Below are positions 25,914-33,663 of a stretch of 45,559 nt of DNA, in pieces. Under the pieces are notes generated by a model. The model ran no database searches and was not told the origin of the DNA. It saw only the letters and a program-made list of their open reading frames with translations. The position numbers were made by a program, and so were the translations under genes. The stretch covers positions 1 through 45,559 of the forward strand of contig CAZMZM010000014.1 in assembly GCA_964570865.1 (NCBI GenBank), written 5' to 3'. Position 1 is the stretch's first letter. The number at the start of each line of letters is the position of its first letter. This DNA comes from WGAL01 sp964570865 (lineage in GTDB: Bacteria > Bacteroidota > Ignavibacteria > Ignavibacteriales > Melioribacteraceae).

Positions 25914-26759
25914 ATGAAAAAACCGATAAAAATATTATTATTCCTTTTAATTACCGCATTGCCGGTATTGCAGATTAGCGCCCAAGTAAAAGTTTCTCCG
26001 TTGCGCATACAAAAACTGTACGCCGATTCCCTTTTTAACGCAGGCAATTACTATCAAGCTATAACAGAATATAAGCGATTAATTTTTTTTGATAAAGCCT
26101 GCGAGTTAAAAACTTACTCTTTAGAGCAAATTGCCGTCGCTTATAAAAAAGGGGGATTTTACAAAAATGCGGCTGATTATTTTTCCGAAGCACTGATAAA
26201 CACCGAGGACATTGTTGAAAAGGGTAAAATTGAGATTAGCTTGGTTCGAACATTTTTGTGCGAAAGAAAAATCGATAAAGCGTTAAACGAATTAGATGAA
26301 TACGAAACCTTTTCCGGTGATTCGCTTATTGCCGATTATTGGCGGGGATGGACATATATGTTGAACAATCAGACTCGACTTGCGTCATATTATTTTAAAC
26401 GTTCCAAAGCGGGTAACGAAATTGCCGAGAGGCTTGATTCCATTGCCCAAAAGGAATATTCGGTTTTTAATGTTAAGTTAATGTCATATATATTACCTGG
26501 AAGCGGACAAATTTATACCGGGCATTATTTATCAGGTGCAATGTCCTTTGCTTGGAATGCTTTATTCGGATATATGACAATCAAAGCGTTTCATGACAGA
26601 CGTATAGTTGAAGGTCTTTTAATCGGAGACCTGCTTTGGTACAGATTTTATCGTGGAAATATTCAAAATGCAGAGAAGTTTGCTAATGAAAAAAATATTA
26701 AATTAATAAATCAATTAATCGAAAATTTGCAAAACAATTATAAAGGTAAAATGCCGTGA
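25914..26759 (+). CDS. exported TPR protein with C-terminal PGxGxxY membrane module (paralogue 2)
   Basis: Start at ATG 25914 (a TTG at 25911 is less likely); 281 residues. Signal peptide to about VLQISAQ. Residues 35-165 hold TPR-like repeats (AGNYYQAITEYKRLIFF, then GGFYKNAADYFSEALI). Near 190 comes the membrane module KLMSYILPGSGQIYTGHYLS (PGSGQIY at 195-201) followed by GAMSFAWNALFGYMTIKAF and a second hydrophobic stretch. It matches the preceding protein in layout though sequence identity is low, suggesting an old duplication. It overlaps the ACT-domain gene by four bases. The role is unknown; an envelope scaffold working with the exported YidD-like protein is an inference from position. 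Confidence 0.65.
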   Translation: MKKPIKILLFLLITALPVLQISAQVKVSPLRIQKLYADSLFNAGNYYQAITEYKRLIFFDKACELKTYSLEQIAVAYKKGGFYKNAADYFSEALINTEDIVEKGKIEISLVRTFLCERKIDKALNELDEYETFSGDSLIADYWRGWTYMLNNQTRLASYYFKRSKAGNEIAERLDSIAQKEYSVFNVKLMSYILPGSGQIYTGHYLSGAMSFAWNALFGYMTIKAFHDRRIVEGLLIGDLLWYRFYRGNIQNAEKFANEKNIKLINQLIENLQNNYKGKMP

Positions 26760-27187
26760 AAATTTCAGAAGAAGAATTACGAAAAATTACACTTACCGCA
26801 ATTAATGAACTCGGAGACAAAGCCTCGCCCGAACTTGTTCGAAACATTGTATCTTCGGCTGTCGATAAATTAGGAGCCGAAACGGAACTACCTAAAACGG
26901 AAAGCGCTGTTGTTGTCGATAGAGCAATTCTAACATCATTCGGATTAAATCGTCCGGGCGTAATTGCCCGAATAACCGCTATGCTTGCCGAAGCGGGATG
27001 CGACTTACGCGATGTTTCTCAAAAAATTATGGATGACTTTTACACTCTTATTATGATTGTTGACTTAAGTTCGTCAAAATATCAGTTAAAAGAATTATCC
27101 GAAAAATTAGAAAAGATTGCTTCGGAAATGAACGTAAAAATATTTTTACAACACGAAAATTTATTTAGACAAATGCACAGAATTTGA
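26756..27187 (+). CDS. ACT-domain regulatory protein (UPF0237-type) with N-terminal extension
   Basis: A 143-residue cytoplasmic protein. The ACT domain covers about 56-140 (ILTSFGLNRPGVIARITAML, then AGCDLRDVSQ and FYTLIMIVDLS), as in UPF0237/GcvR-like proteins that bind small ligands such as amino acids. UPF0237 proteins are usually about 90 residues. This one has 50 extra N-terminal residues with two predicted amphipathic helices (SEEELRKITLTAINEL and PELVRNIVSSAVDKL). It starts at GTG 26756, inside the previous stop (GTGA). It sits 26 bases before its usual partner, the UPF0210 gene, which supports the assignment. Confidence 0.8.
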   Translation: MKISEEELRKITLTAINELGDKASPELVRNIVSSAVDKLGAETELPKTESAVVVDRAILTSFGLNRPGVIARITAMLAEAGCDLRDVSQKIMDDFYTLIMIVDLSSSKYQLKELSEKLEKIASEMNVKIFLQHENLFRQMHRI

Positions 27188-27213
27188 TTTTAATCAAAAA
27201 GGAAAAGAATTAG

Positions 27214-28575
27214 ATGAACTACGAATTCGATGAAATTTTAGATACAATAAAAATGACCGAAATCGAGCATTTCGATATTCGGACAGTTACGCTTGGAATA
27301 AGTCTTCGCGATTGCTATGACAGAAATCTTGAAGTGAGTAAACAAAAAGTTTATGACAAAATAATTAAGTATGGGAAAAATCACGTTAAATTTGCCAAGG
27401 AAGTCGAAGACCGTTACGGAATCTCGATTGCCAATAAACGAATTTCGATAACCCCGATTTCAATTCCCTTTGATTCCTTTAACCGTTACGAATTTATAGA
27501 GATGGCTAAAACTCTTGATAAAGCTGCCGAAGATGTCGGGGTGGATTATCTTGCCGGTTTTTCCGCTTTGGTGCAAAAGGGATTTACAAAAGGGGAACGC
27601 GAACTGATCGAAGCAATTCCTTTTGCTCTTGCAGAAACCAAAAGAATTTGTTCCAGCATCAATGTCGGCTCAACCAAAGCGGGAATAAATATGGATGCGG
27701 TTTTAAAAGTTGCAAACCTAATAAAGAAAACCGCCGAACTTACGAAAGACCATGATTCAATCGGTTGTGCTAAGTTTGTTGTTTTTTGTAATGTGCCCGA
27801 AGATAATCCGTTTGTTGCCGGTGCATTTCACGGTGTTACGGAACCGGAAGTGGTTTTGAATGTTGGAATCAGCGGACCAGGAGTTGTGCTGGACGCGATT
27901 AAGTCTGTTGGAGGTGCTGACTTACAAACGCTTTCGGAGGTGATTAAAAAAACCATATTTAAAATTACTCGTGCCGGCGAATTAATCGGTCGCGAAGTTG
28001 CTGAAAAACATGGAATTCCCTTCGGAATTGTTGATATTTCCCTCGCCCCCACTCCTGCCGAAGGGGACAGCATTGGCGATATTTTAAAGGCAATGGGCGT
28101 TGAAGATGTGGGAGCACACGGAACAACCGCCGCTCTTGCAATGTTAAACGACGCAGTTAAAAAAGCCGGATTAATGGCAAGTTCGTCTGTCGGCGGATTA
28201 AGCGGAGCTTTCATTCCGGTTAGTGAAGACCAAGGAATGATTGACGCTGTAAAACGTGGCAATTTAAGTATTGAAAAATTGGAAGCCATGACTTCGGTAT
28301 GTTCCGTCGGACTTGATATGATTGCAGTTCCGGGCGAGACGCCGGCAACAACGCTTGCCGGAATAATTGCCGACGAAGCAGCAATAGGATTAATAAATGA
28401 TAAAACAACAGCGGTGCGCGTTATTCCCGCTTACGGTAAAAAGGTTGGCGATGTTGTTGATTACGGCGGACTGCTCGGTTTGGCTCCGGTTATGGCTGTT
28501 CGTGAAATTAGCAGCGCCAACTTCGTAAATCGCGGAGGTAAAATTCCGGCACCGACACGCAGTTTAACAAATTAA
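27214..28575 (+). CDS. UPF0210 (DUF711, PFL-like) family protein
   Basis: A 453-residue soluble protein of the UPF0210 family, related in fold to glycyl-radical enzymes such as pyruvate formate-lyase but without a glycyl-radical activating partner here. Family segments: IRTVTLGISLRDC near 23-35, KRISITPISIPFDSF, DYLAGFSALVQKGFT, TKAGINMDAV, NVGISGPGVVLDAI, IVDISLAPTPAEGDSIGDIL and VCSVGLDMIAVPGETPA. Length is normal for the family. The reaction is not known. The conserved pairing with an ACT-domain protein immediately upstream suggests the ACT partner senses a metabolite and controls it. Confidence 0.88.
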   Translation: MNYEFDEILDTIKMTEIEHFDIRTVTLGISLRDCYDRNLEVSKQKVYDKIIKYGKNHVKFAKEVEDRYGISIANKRISITPISIPFDSFNRYEFIEMAKTLDKAAEDVGVDYLAGFSALVQKGFTKGERELIEAIPFALAETKRICSSINVGSTKAGINMDAVLKVANLIKKTAELTKDHDSIGCAKFVVFCNVPEDNPFVAGAFHGVTEPEVVLNVGISGPGVVLDAIKSVGGADLQTLSEVIKKTIFKITRAGELIGREVAEKHGIPFGIVDISLAPTPAEGDSIGDILKAMGVEDVGAHGTTAALAMLNDAVKKAGLMASSSVGGLSGAFIPVSEDQGMIDAVKRGNLSIEKLEAMTSVCSVGLDMIAVPGETPATTLAGIIADEAAIGLINDKTTAVRVIPAYGKKVGDVVDYGGLLGLAPVMAVREISSANFVNRGGKIPAPTRSLTN

Positions 28576-28589
28576 TTTTGAAAAAAAAT

Positions 28590-28593
28590 GGAG
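28590..28593 (+). promoter_or_regulatory. ribosome binding site of lemA
   Basis: GGAG six bases before the ATG at 28600, one of the few clear Shine-Dalgarno sites in the window; it fixes the lemA start. Confidence 0.5.
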
Positions 28594-28599
28594 TAATAG

Positions 28600-29196
28600 A
28601 TGAAACATAAAGGATTAATAATAATAGCGGTTGTAGTACTTTTTTTTGTGGCGATTATCGGCTGGGGAGTTGGTATTTACAACGACTTGGTTTCGCTTGA
28701 CGAAGGCGTTGCACAGCAATGGAGTCAAGTGGAAAACCAATACCAACGCCGTGCAGACTTAATCCCGAACTTAGTTAATACCGTAAAAGGTGTGGCAAAT
28801 TTCGAGAAAGAAACTTACACAGCCGTTGCAGAAGCAAGAAGCAAAGTTAATCAGATTAAACTGACACCCGATAAACTGTCGGACCCGAATGCGTTTAAGC
28901 AATTCCAGGCGGCTCAGGACAATCTTGGAAGCGCTCTTTCCCGTTTGCTTGTTACGGTTGAACGGTATCCGCAATTAAAAGCAAATGAAAATTTCCTTCA
29001 GCTGCAGGCGCAATTGGAAGGAACGGAAAATCGTATTTCGGTCGAAAGACGCAGGTTTAACCAAATCGTTCAGCAATATAATATGAAGATTCGTCGTTTC
29101 CCCGGCAGTATTATAGCAAATATGTCAGGCTTCCGTGCAAAGCAATATTTTCAAGCAACAAAAGGAGCAGAAGAAGCTCCGAAAGTTAAGTTCTGA
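28600..29196 (+). CDS. LemA family protein
   Basis: A 198-residue protein with one N-terminal membrane segment (IIIAVVVLFFVAIIGWGVGIYN, residues 5-26) and a helical-bundle body. LemA signatures: YNDLVSLDEGVAQQWSQVEN, YQRRADLIPNLVNTVKG, FEKETYTAVAEAR, NENFLQLQAQLEGTENRISV and RRRFNQIVQQYNM. In many bacteria lemA is followed by a TPM-domain gene, as here two bases later. The cellular role is not settled; membrane stress or protein quality-control roles have been proposed for this pair. Length and motifs are complete. Confidence 0.9.
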   Translation: MKHKGLIIIAVVVLFFVAIIGWGVGIYNDLVSLDEGVAQQWSQVENQYQRRADLIPNLVNTVKGVANFEKETYTAVAEARSKVNQIKLTPDKLSDPNAFKQFQAAQDNLGSALSRLLVTVERYPQLKANENFLQLQAQLEGTENRISVERRRFNQIVQQYNMKIRRFPGSIIANMSGFRAKQYFQATKGAEEAPKVKF

Positions 29197-29198
29197 TT

Positions 29199-29879
29199 TT
29201 GTTTAACAGGACTAAAAATATCGTATTTGTTTTGGCTTTATTTTTCTTAAGTCAAAATCTATTTGCCGGTAAAATCGAAGCTCCGAAACTTTCATCGTAT
29301 TGCAACGATTTTACCGGAACGCTTTCTTCATCACAAGTCAGAAAAATAAATCAAGCTCTGGCTGATTTTCAGCAAAAAACTTCCAACCAAATTGTGTTTT
29401 TAATGATTAATACTCTTGAGGGTTATCCAATTGAATATTATGCAAATGAAGTTGCCGAAAAAAATAAAATAGGGACAAAAAAGAATGACAACGGAGTTTT
29501 ATTTGTAGTTGCCAAAAAGGATAAGAAAATGCGCATTGAGGTTGGATACGGATTAGAAGGAGCTTTGCCCGATGCGCTTGCCAGTTCAATTTTACGGAAC
29601 GAAGTTAGACCTTATTTTAGGCGGGGAGATTATTTTTCCGGTATCGCTGCGGGACTTACATCTATCATGAAAGCCACAGTAGGCGAATACAAGAATACTC
29701 GGAAAAAAGATGACGAAAAAGAAGGTCTTCCGATCGGAACAATCTTTTTTATTATCATAATGCTCCTCTCTCTTTTCGGCGGTCGCGGAAGCGGACTCGG
29801 TTTGCTTTGGCTCGGTGCCGGAATGTTGGGCGGCGGCGGTGGCAGTCGCGGCGGATTTGGCGGGGGCAGCTCAGGGTGA
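29199..29879 (+). CDS. TPM-domain (DUF477) membrane protein, C-terminal tail cut by in-frame TGA
   Basis: A 226-residue product from TTG 29199 with a signal peptide (MFNRTKNIVFVLALFFLSQN, cleavage near LFAG). The TPM domain spans about 30-165 (NDFTGTLSSSQVRKINQALADF, NKIGTKKNDNGVLFVVAKKDKKMRIEVGYG, LEGALPDALASSILRN). A membrane segment follows near 178-193, then a glycine-rich tail. The frame stops at TGA 29877, but the same frame continues for 20 codons of Gly/Phe/Ser to the usual family ending ASGGW. The stop is therefore probably a point change from GGA, or a sequence error. The core domain is intact. It pairs with lemA and converges on the M23 gene. Confidence 0.85.
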   Translation: MFNRTKNIVFVLALFFLSQNLFAGKIEAPKLSSYCNDFTGTLSSSQVRKINQALADFQQKTSNQIVFLMINTLEGYPIEYYANEVAEKNKIGTKKNDNGVLFVVAKKDKKMRIEVGYGLEGALPDALASSILRNEVRPYFRRGDYFSGIAAGLTSIMKATVGEYKNTRKKDDEKEGLPIGTIFFIIIMLLSLFGGRGSGLGLLWLGAGMLGGGGGSRGGFGGGSSG

Positions 29880-29942
29880 TTCGGAGGCTTTTCTGGCGGT
29901 GGCGGCGGGTTTGGCGGCGGCGGTGCAAGCGGCGGCTGGTAA
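29880..29942 (+). pseudogene. continuation of the TPM glycine-rich tail beyond the in-frame TGA
   Basis: Read in the frame of the TPM gene, these 20 sense codons give FGGFSGGGGGFGGGGASGGW and then TAA at 29940. This is the expected C-terminus of TPM proteins. If the TGA at 29877 were GGA, the gene would be one continuous 247-codon frame from 29199 to 29942. Confidence 0.7.
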
Positions 29943-30001
29943 TAACAAGCGTAACGAATTTCGACACTTTTAATGTTAAGTTACTTTTTCTTTAATTGGA
30001 A

Positions 30002-30028
30002 ATAGAATTTGTTTTCGGCAAATTCTAT
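30002..30028. terminator. hairpin between convergent TPM and M23 genes
   Basis: ATAGAATTTG at 30002-30011 and CAAATTCTAT at 30019-30028 form a perfect 10-bp stem with a 7-base loop. It lies between the two stop codons, three bases past the M23 gene end. There is no strong U-tract on either side, so it may act as a bidirectional terminator or as a 3-prime end stabiliser. Confidence 0.55.
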
Positions 30029-30030
30029 CT

Positions 30031-31287
30031 TCAATCTTCGCCTGACAAAATATTGCTCAGTGGAATTTTATCCAATTCCTTTTTCAGGGAATCTCGAATT
30101 TCGATGAACCGCTCCATATATTCCTTTTTAACCGGATTGGAGGGAGGGAATTTTTGCGCTAAATAGTTAACGGGAGTTCCGTTCTTCCAGAACCTAAAAT
30201 CAAGATGAGGCCCGGTTGATAAACCGCTGCTTCCCACGTAACCGATTACATCCCCTTGATTAACATGTTTGCCCGGTCTTATTCCTTTGCCGTATCTTGA
30301 TAAATGCATATACCCGCTGGAATAAGTGGAGTTGTGCCTGATTTTAACAAACCGTCCTTCAGCTCCTTTTCTATGTGCAACGAGCACCACACCGTCTCCA
30401 ACAGCTTGTACGGGTGTTCCAATCGGTGCGGCAAAGTCGATGCCTAAGTGAGGTCTGTAAATGTGCAAAATCGGATGATAGCGTCTGTGTGTAAATCTGG
30501 AAGAAATTCGTGTAAACTTAAGTGGAGCTTTTAAGAACGCTTTCCGCATGCTTCCCCCGTCGTAATCAAAGTAGCCGGTCTTATTTCCCTCTTTAAATCT
30601 GAACGCATAAAACTGTTCTCCCATATGCTCAAACATCAAAGCTTTAATTATTCCCGTACCTATAAATTCATTATCAATATAATTATTGTCGTAAATTACT
30701 TTAAATTTATCTCCGTTACGAACAGCATTAAAATCTATTTGCCATGCAAGTATTTCGCTCATCTTTATCGCCAACACAGGGCTTAAACCCAAACTTTTCA
30801 TGGTGCTCCAAAGCGAGCCTTTTACGACACCTCCTGCTTTTTTTTCTTGTGCGGTTACTTCTTTTTTTCCTGCAAATACCGAAATAGTTGAATCTCCGAA
30901 ATCATAAACTATAAAATTGAGTTTGTCGATTTCGTACACAAAATACTTAAGTCTGTTTAAACTATCTATTGTAGTAAATGCTGTGTAGTCATTGCCCGGT
31001 CTTATTTTACGAACGTCAAAAATAGGCTTGCTCAAATCGGAGAGTTTCAGAATACGTTTATATCCTAAACCGAAAGGAAGTAGAATGTCGGACAAATTTT
31101 CATTTCGCAAAACCACTCCGTCGTGTTCTATCAGTGAATCAGTTTGAAGCCCGTATTCATTAAGCGCCGCCTTTTTTTTCAGCACTTTTTCTTTGTTCTG
31201 ATTTTTTTCGCCGCATGAAAAAATGAAAGTTATTGATAAGATAAAAAATAGAAGTCGAGTTAGATTAACGTTTAATAATTTATTCAT
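30031..31287 (-). CDS. M23 family murein endopeptidase lipoprotein (MepM-like)
   Basis: A 418-residue lipoprotein (lipobox FSCG, Cys at about residue 25). Residues 90-260 hold the OapA/LysM-like and accessory beta regions seen in MepM-type enzymes. The LytM/M23 domain covers about 265-385: zinc ligands His280 and Asp284 in PHLGIDFA, YMHLSRYGKGIRPG, and GLSTGPHLDFRFW. The last motif is His361-Leu-Asp363, where most M23 enzymes have HxH, so Asp replaces the third zinc ligand. Asp can bind zinc, so loss of activity is not certain. It would cut peptide cross-links of peptidoglycan in the periplasm. It lies 114 bases downstream of the MoxR gene. Confidence 0.85.
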   Translation of the reverse strand: MNKLLNVNLTRLLFFILSITFIFSCGEKNQNKEKVLKKKAALNEYGLQTDSLIEHDGVVLRNENLSDILLPFGLGYKRILKLSDLSKPIFDVRKIRPGNDYTAFTTIDSLNRLKYFVYEIDKLNFIVYDFGDSTISVFAGKKEVTAQEKKAGGVVKGSLWSTMKSLGLSPVLAIKMSEILAWQIDFNAVRNGDKFKVIYDNNYIDNEFIGTGIIKALMFEHMGEQFYAFRFKEGNKTGYFDYDGGSMRKAFLKAPLKFTRISSRFTHRRYHPILHIYRPHLGIDFAAPIGTPVQAVGDGVVLVAHRKGAEGRFVKIRHNSTYSSGYMHLSRYGKGIRPGKHVNQGDVIGYVGSSGLSTGPHLDFRFWKNGTPVNYLAQKFPPSNPVKKEYMERFIEIRDSLKKELDKIPLSNILSGED

Positions 31288-31401
31288 TTTCCCTTTTTTC
31301 TTGTTCTGAAATCTAACGAATAGATTTATCCGAGATTTTTTTTACTAACCGAAACTACTGAAATCATTGATGATTGAAAACAGAAAGATATTTTCGTTTA
31401 G

Positions 31402-32388
31402 CTATAGATTCAATTTTTGTAAAATGTAATTAATAATATCTTCCGAAGTAATTCCATCGGCTTCAGCACTGAAGCTTGGAATTATTCTGTGACGCAACAC
31501 CGGAACGGCAACTCTTTTAATATCATCTGTGTTCGGAGAATATCGTCCGTTAATTATTGCACGGGTTTTAGCCGCAAGCACTAAAAATTGAGATGCTCGG
31601 GGACCTGCTCCCCATTGTATCCAATTTTGAAGTTTCTCTTCATTTCCGGTTGTTACACGAGTGTTGCCGACTATTTCAATAGCTGTTTTTATTACATTAT
31701 CCGCTACCGGTACACGTAAAACCAAATCGGAATATTCTGCCAATTCATCTGCTGATATAATAGTCGAAAGTTTAGTTTCCTGCTTAACGGTAGTTCTTTT
31801 TACTATTTCCAGCTCGTCTTCAGCCGACGGATAATCTACCCAAAGATTAAACATAAAGCGGTCTAACTGTGCTTCGGGAAGCGGATAAGTTCCTTCCTGC
31901 TCAATCGGATTTTGAGTAGCCAAAACAAAAAAAGGATGCGGCAAATCAAACGTGCGCCCCGATGCCGTTACCTGATGTTCCTGCATAGCTTCGAGCAAAG
32001 CCGACTGAGTTTTGGGCGGAGTCCGGTTTATTTCATCTGCAAGAATTACATTTGCAAATATCGGACCTTTAATAAAACGAAATTCTTTCTGACCCGTTGA
32101 CTTATTATTTTCGAGTACTTCGGTCCCGGTAATATCGGCAGGCATTAAATCGGGAGTGAATTGTATTCGATTAAAAGATAAATCGAGAATCTCGGAAAAC
32201 GTTTTTATGATAAGCGTTTTTGCCAATCCGGGAACACCGACAAGGAGGGAGTGACCTCCCGAAAGCAATGAAATAAACAGGTTCTCAATTACCTCGTTTT
32301 GTCCGACAATTACTTTTCCTATTTCCGTATAGAGTTGCTCGGTCCTTTCGCGCAGCTCTTCCACTAACCGAACGTCATTTTTACCCAA
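31402..32388 (-). CDS. MoxR family AAA+ ATPase
   Basis: A 328-residue MoxR ATPase, a chaperone-like AAA+ protein that helps mature other proteins. Motifs: IGKVIVGQNEVIENLFISLL, Walker A GVPGLAKT (near 54-61), FTPDLMPADITGTEV, Walker B VILADEINRTPPKTQSALLE, FVLATQNPIEQEGTYPLPEA and the C-terminal lid. Start is TTG at 32388, the codon directly after the stop of the upstream isomerase gene. Usual MoxR partners (DUF58 and von Willebrand A proteins) are not adjacent downstream. Instead it closes a run of three periplasmic isomerase genes. Confidence 0.92.
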   Translation of the reverse strand: MGKNDVRLVEELRERTEQLYTEIGKVIVGQNEVIENLFISLLSGGHSLLVGVPGLAKTLIIKTFSEILDLSFNRIQFTPDLMPADITGTEVLENNKSTGQKEFRFIKGPIFANVILADEINRTPPKTQSALLEAMQEHQVTASGRTFDLPHPFFVLATQNPIEQEGTYPLPEAQLDRFMFNLWVDYPSAEDELEIVKRTTVKQETKLSTIISADELAEYSDLVLRVPVADNVIKTAIEIVGNTRVTTGNEEKLQNWIQWGAGPRASQFLVLAAKTRAIINGRYSPNTDDIKRVAVPVLRHRIIPSFSAEADGITSEDIINYILQKLNL

Positions 32389-33663
32389 CTAAATCCTCAC
32401 TTCCCAATATATTTTTGCTTTAATTTCTTTCAGCCAATCTTGATAAAGTTTTTGCTTTTTCTTCAAGATTGCAAGTTGTTTGATGTCGTCAAAATCTGTT
32501 TCCGGATCAGCTTTATGCTGCTTAACACGTTTATCCAATCTTACAATCTGATAACCGTAAACCAACTTGTTAATATCCAAACGCTTGGGATAACTGATTT
32601 TCCCTTCTTTTAATTTATAGACGGCATCCAATGTTTGTTTATCCACTTTGCTTACTTCAAATGTTCCCAGCTTTCCGCCGAACTTTACGCTTTCTTTATC
32701 ATCGCTATATTTTTTTGCAAAATATTCAAATGTGTTTTTCTTTTGCAGAATAGAATCACGAATATCGGTAAGAAGTTCTATTGCTTTTAAGTCGGCTTCG
32801 TCATCACTCTTTATCTTAATTAAAATATGGCGAGCATTAATTGCTTCGCCGCGTCTGTCAATTAGCTGAATAATATGGAATCCAACCGGTGTTTCAACTA
32901 TTCCGGAAAGTTCTCCTTTTTTCAGAGCAAATGCGGCCGCTTCAAATTCCGGATAAAACACACCTCGCTTTGCCCAGCCAAGGTCGCCTCCGTTTGCAGC
33001 ACTTCCGGGGTCATCTGAATACTTTTTAGCCAGTGCGGCAAAATCTCCGCCGTGTTTAAGCGAATCAAGGATTTTTTCCGCTTTCTCCTTTGCCTTCTTT
33101 TTTAACCGATCACTTTTCTGCGGATTAATGAATATATGTGAGAGCGTAAGCTTTTCAGGAATCAATCCGAGAGAATCTTTATATTCGTTATAAAACTCGA
33201 GAACCTCTCTGCGAGTTACGTCAACATTGCCAAACTTCTTCTGCTGAACCATCTGAGCCATAAGCTCTTTCTTAACATCGTCACGGAATTCTCTCTTTAT
33301 TTGGTTAATACTCATCCCATAAACTTGCTCAACTCTTTCCTTTGAACCATACTGTTGAATAAAGTAACTCATCTGCCTGTCAAGCTGTTGATCAACCTGT
33401 TCATCACTTACTTCAATAGAATCAAGCTGTGCCTGAACATAAAGTAATTTTTCATCAATCATCTGATCAAGTACCCTGCTTTTAAGTGCCGGATCAGTGG
33501 GAGAAAGGTTGCTCCGCGCCGCTACATACGCAAGCCTTACATCCAACTCCGATTGCAAAATTATTTCGTTATCCACAACGGCAACTATTTTATCAATTAC
33601 CTGCTGACCGTAAATAGCGCTTAAGAAAAGAAATGAAAACAACACTAATATTTTTTTATTCAT
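32389..33663 (-). CDS. SurA-like periplasmic peptidyl-prolyl isomerase/chaperone
   Basis: A 424-residue exported protein (signal peptide ending near LSAIYGQ). It has a SurA N-terminal chaperone domain to about residue 165 (DKIVAVVDNEIILQSELDVR) and two parvulin domains: about 170-265 (LTLSHIFINPQ, KYSDDPGSAANGGDLGWAKRG, GFHIIQLIDRRGE) and about 270-375 (NARHILIKIKS, KYSDDKESVKFGGKLGTFEV, less conserved). It should escort outer-membrane barrel proteins through the periplasm. The start overlaps the preceding gene by eight bases. It is the third of three related genes. SurA is the nearest known analogue; orthology is not proven. Confidence 0.87.
   Translation of the reverse strand: MNKKILVLFSFLFLSAIYGQQVIDKIVAVVDNEIILQSELDVRLAYVAARSNLSPTDPALKSRVLDQMIDEKLLYVQAQLDSIEVSDEQVDQQLDRQMSYFIQQYGSKERVEQVYGMSINQIKREFRDDVKKELMAQMVQQKKFGNVDVTRREVLEFYNEYKDSLGLIPEKLTLSHIFINPQKSDRLKKKAKEKAEKILDSLKHGGDFAALAKKYSDDPGSAANGGDLGWAKRGVFYPEFEAAAFALKKGELSGIVETPVGFHIIQLIDRRGEAINARHILIKIKSDDEADLKAIELLTDIRDSILQKKNTFEYFAKKYSDDKESVKFGGKLGTFEVSKVDKQTLDAVYKLKEGKISYPKRLDINKLVYGYQIVRLDKRVKQHKADPETDFDDIKQLAILKKKQKLYQDWLKEIKAKIYWEVRI

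Noticed and set aside
27828..28289. 153-codon minus-strand open frame
   Set aside because: Antisense to the conserved UPF0210 gene.
29877..29879. Genome-wide reassignment of TGA (to Gly or Trp) or selenocysteine insertion
   Set aside because: TGA ends several other genes here at tight junctions, and no selenocysteine element or selenoprotein context was seen. A local mutation or error is simpler.
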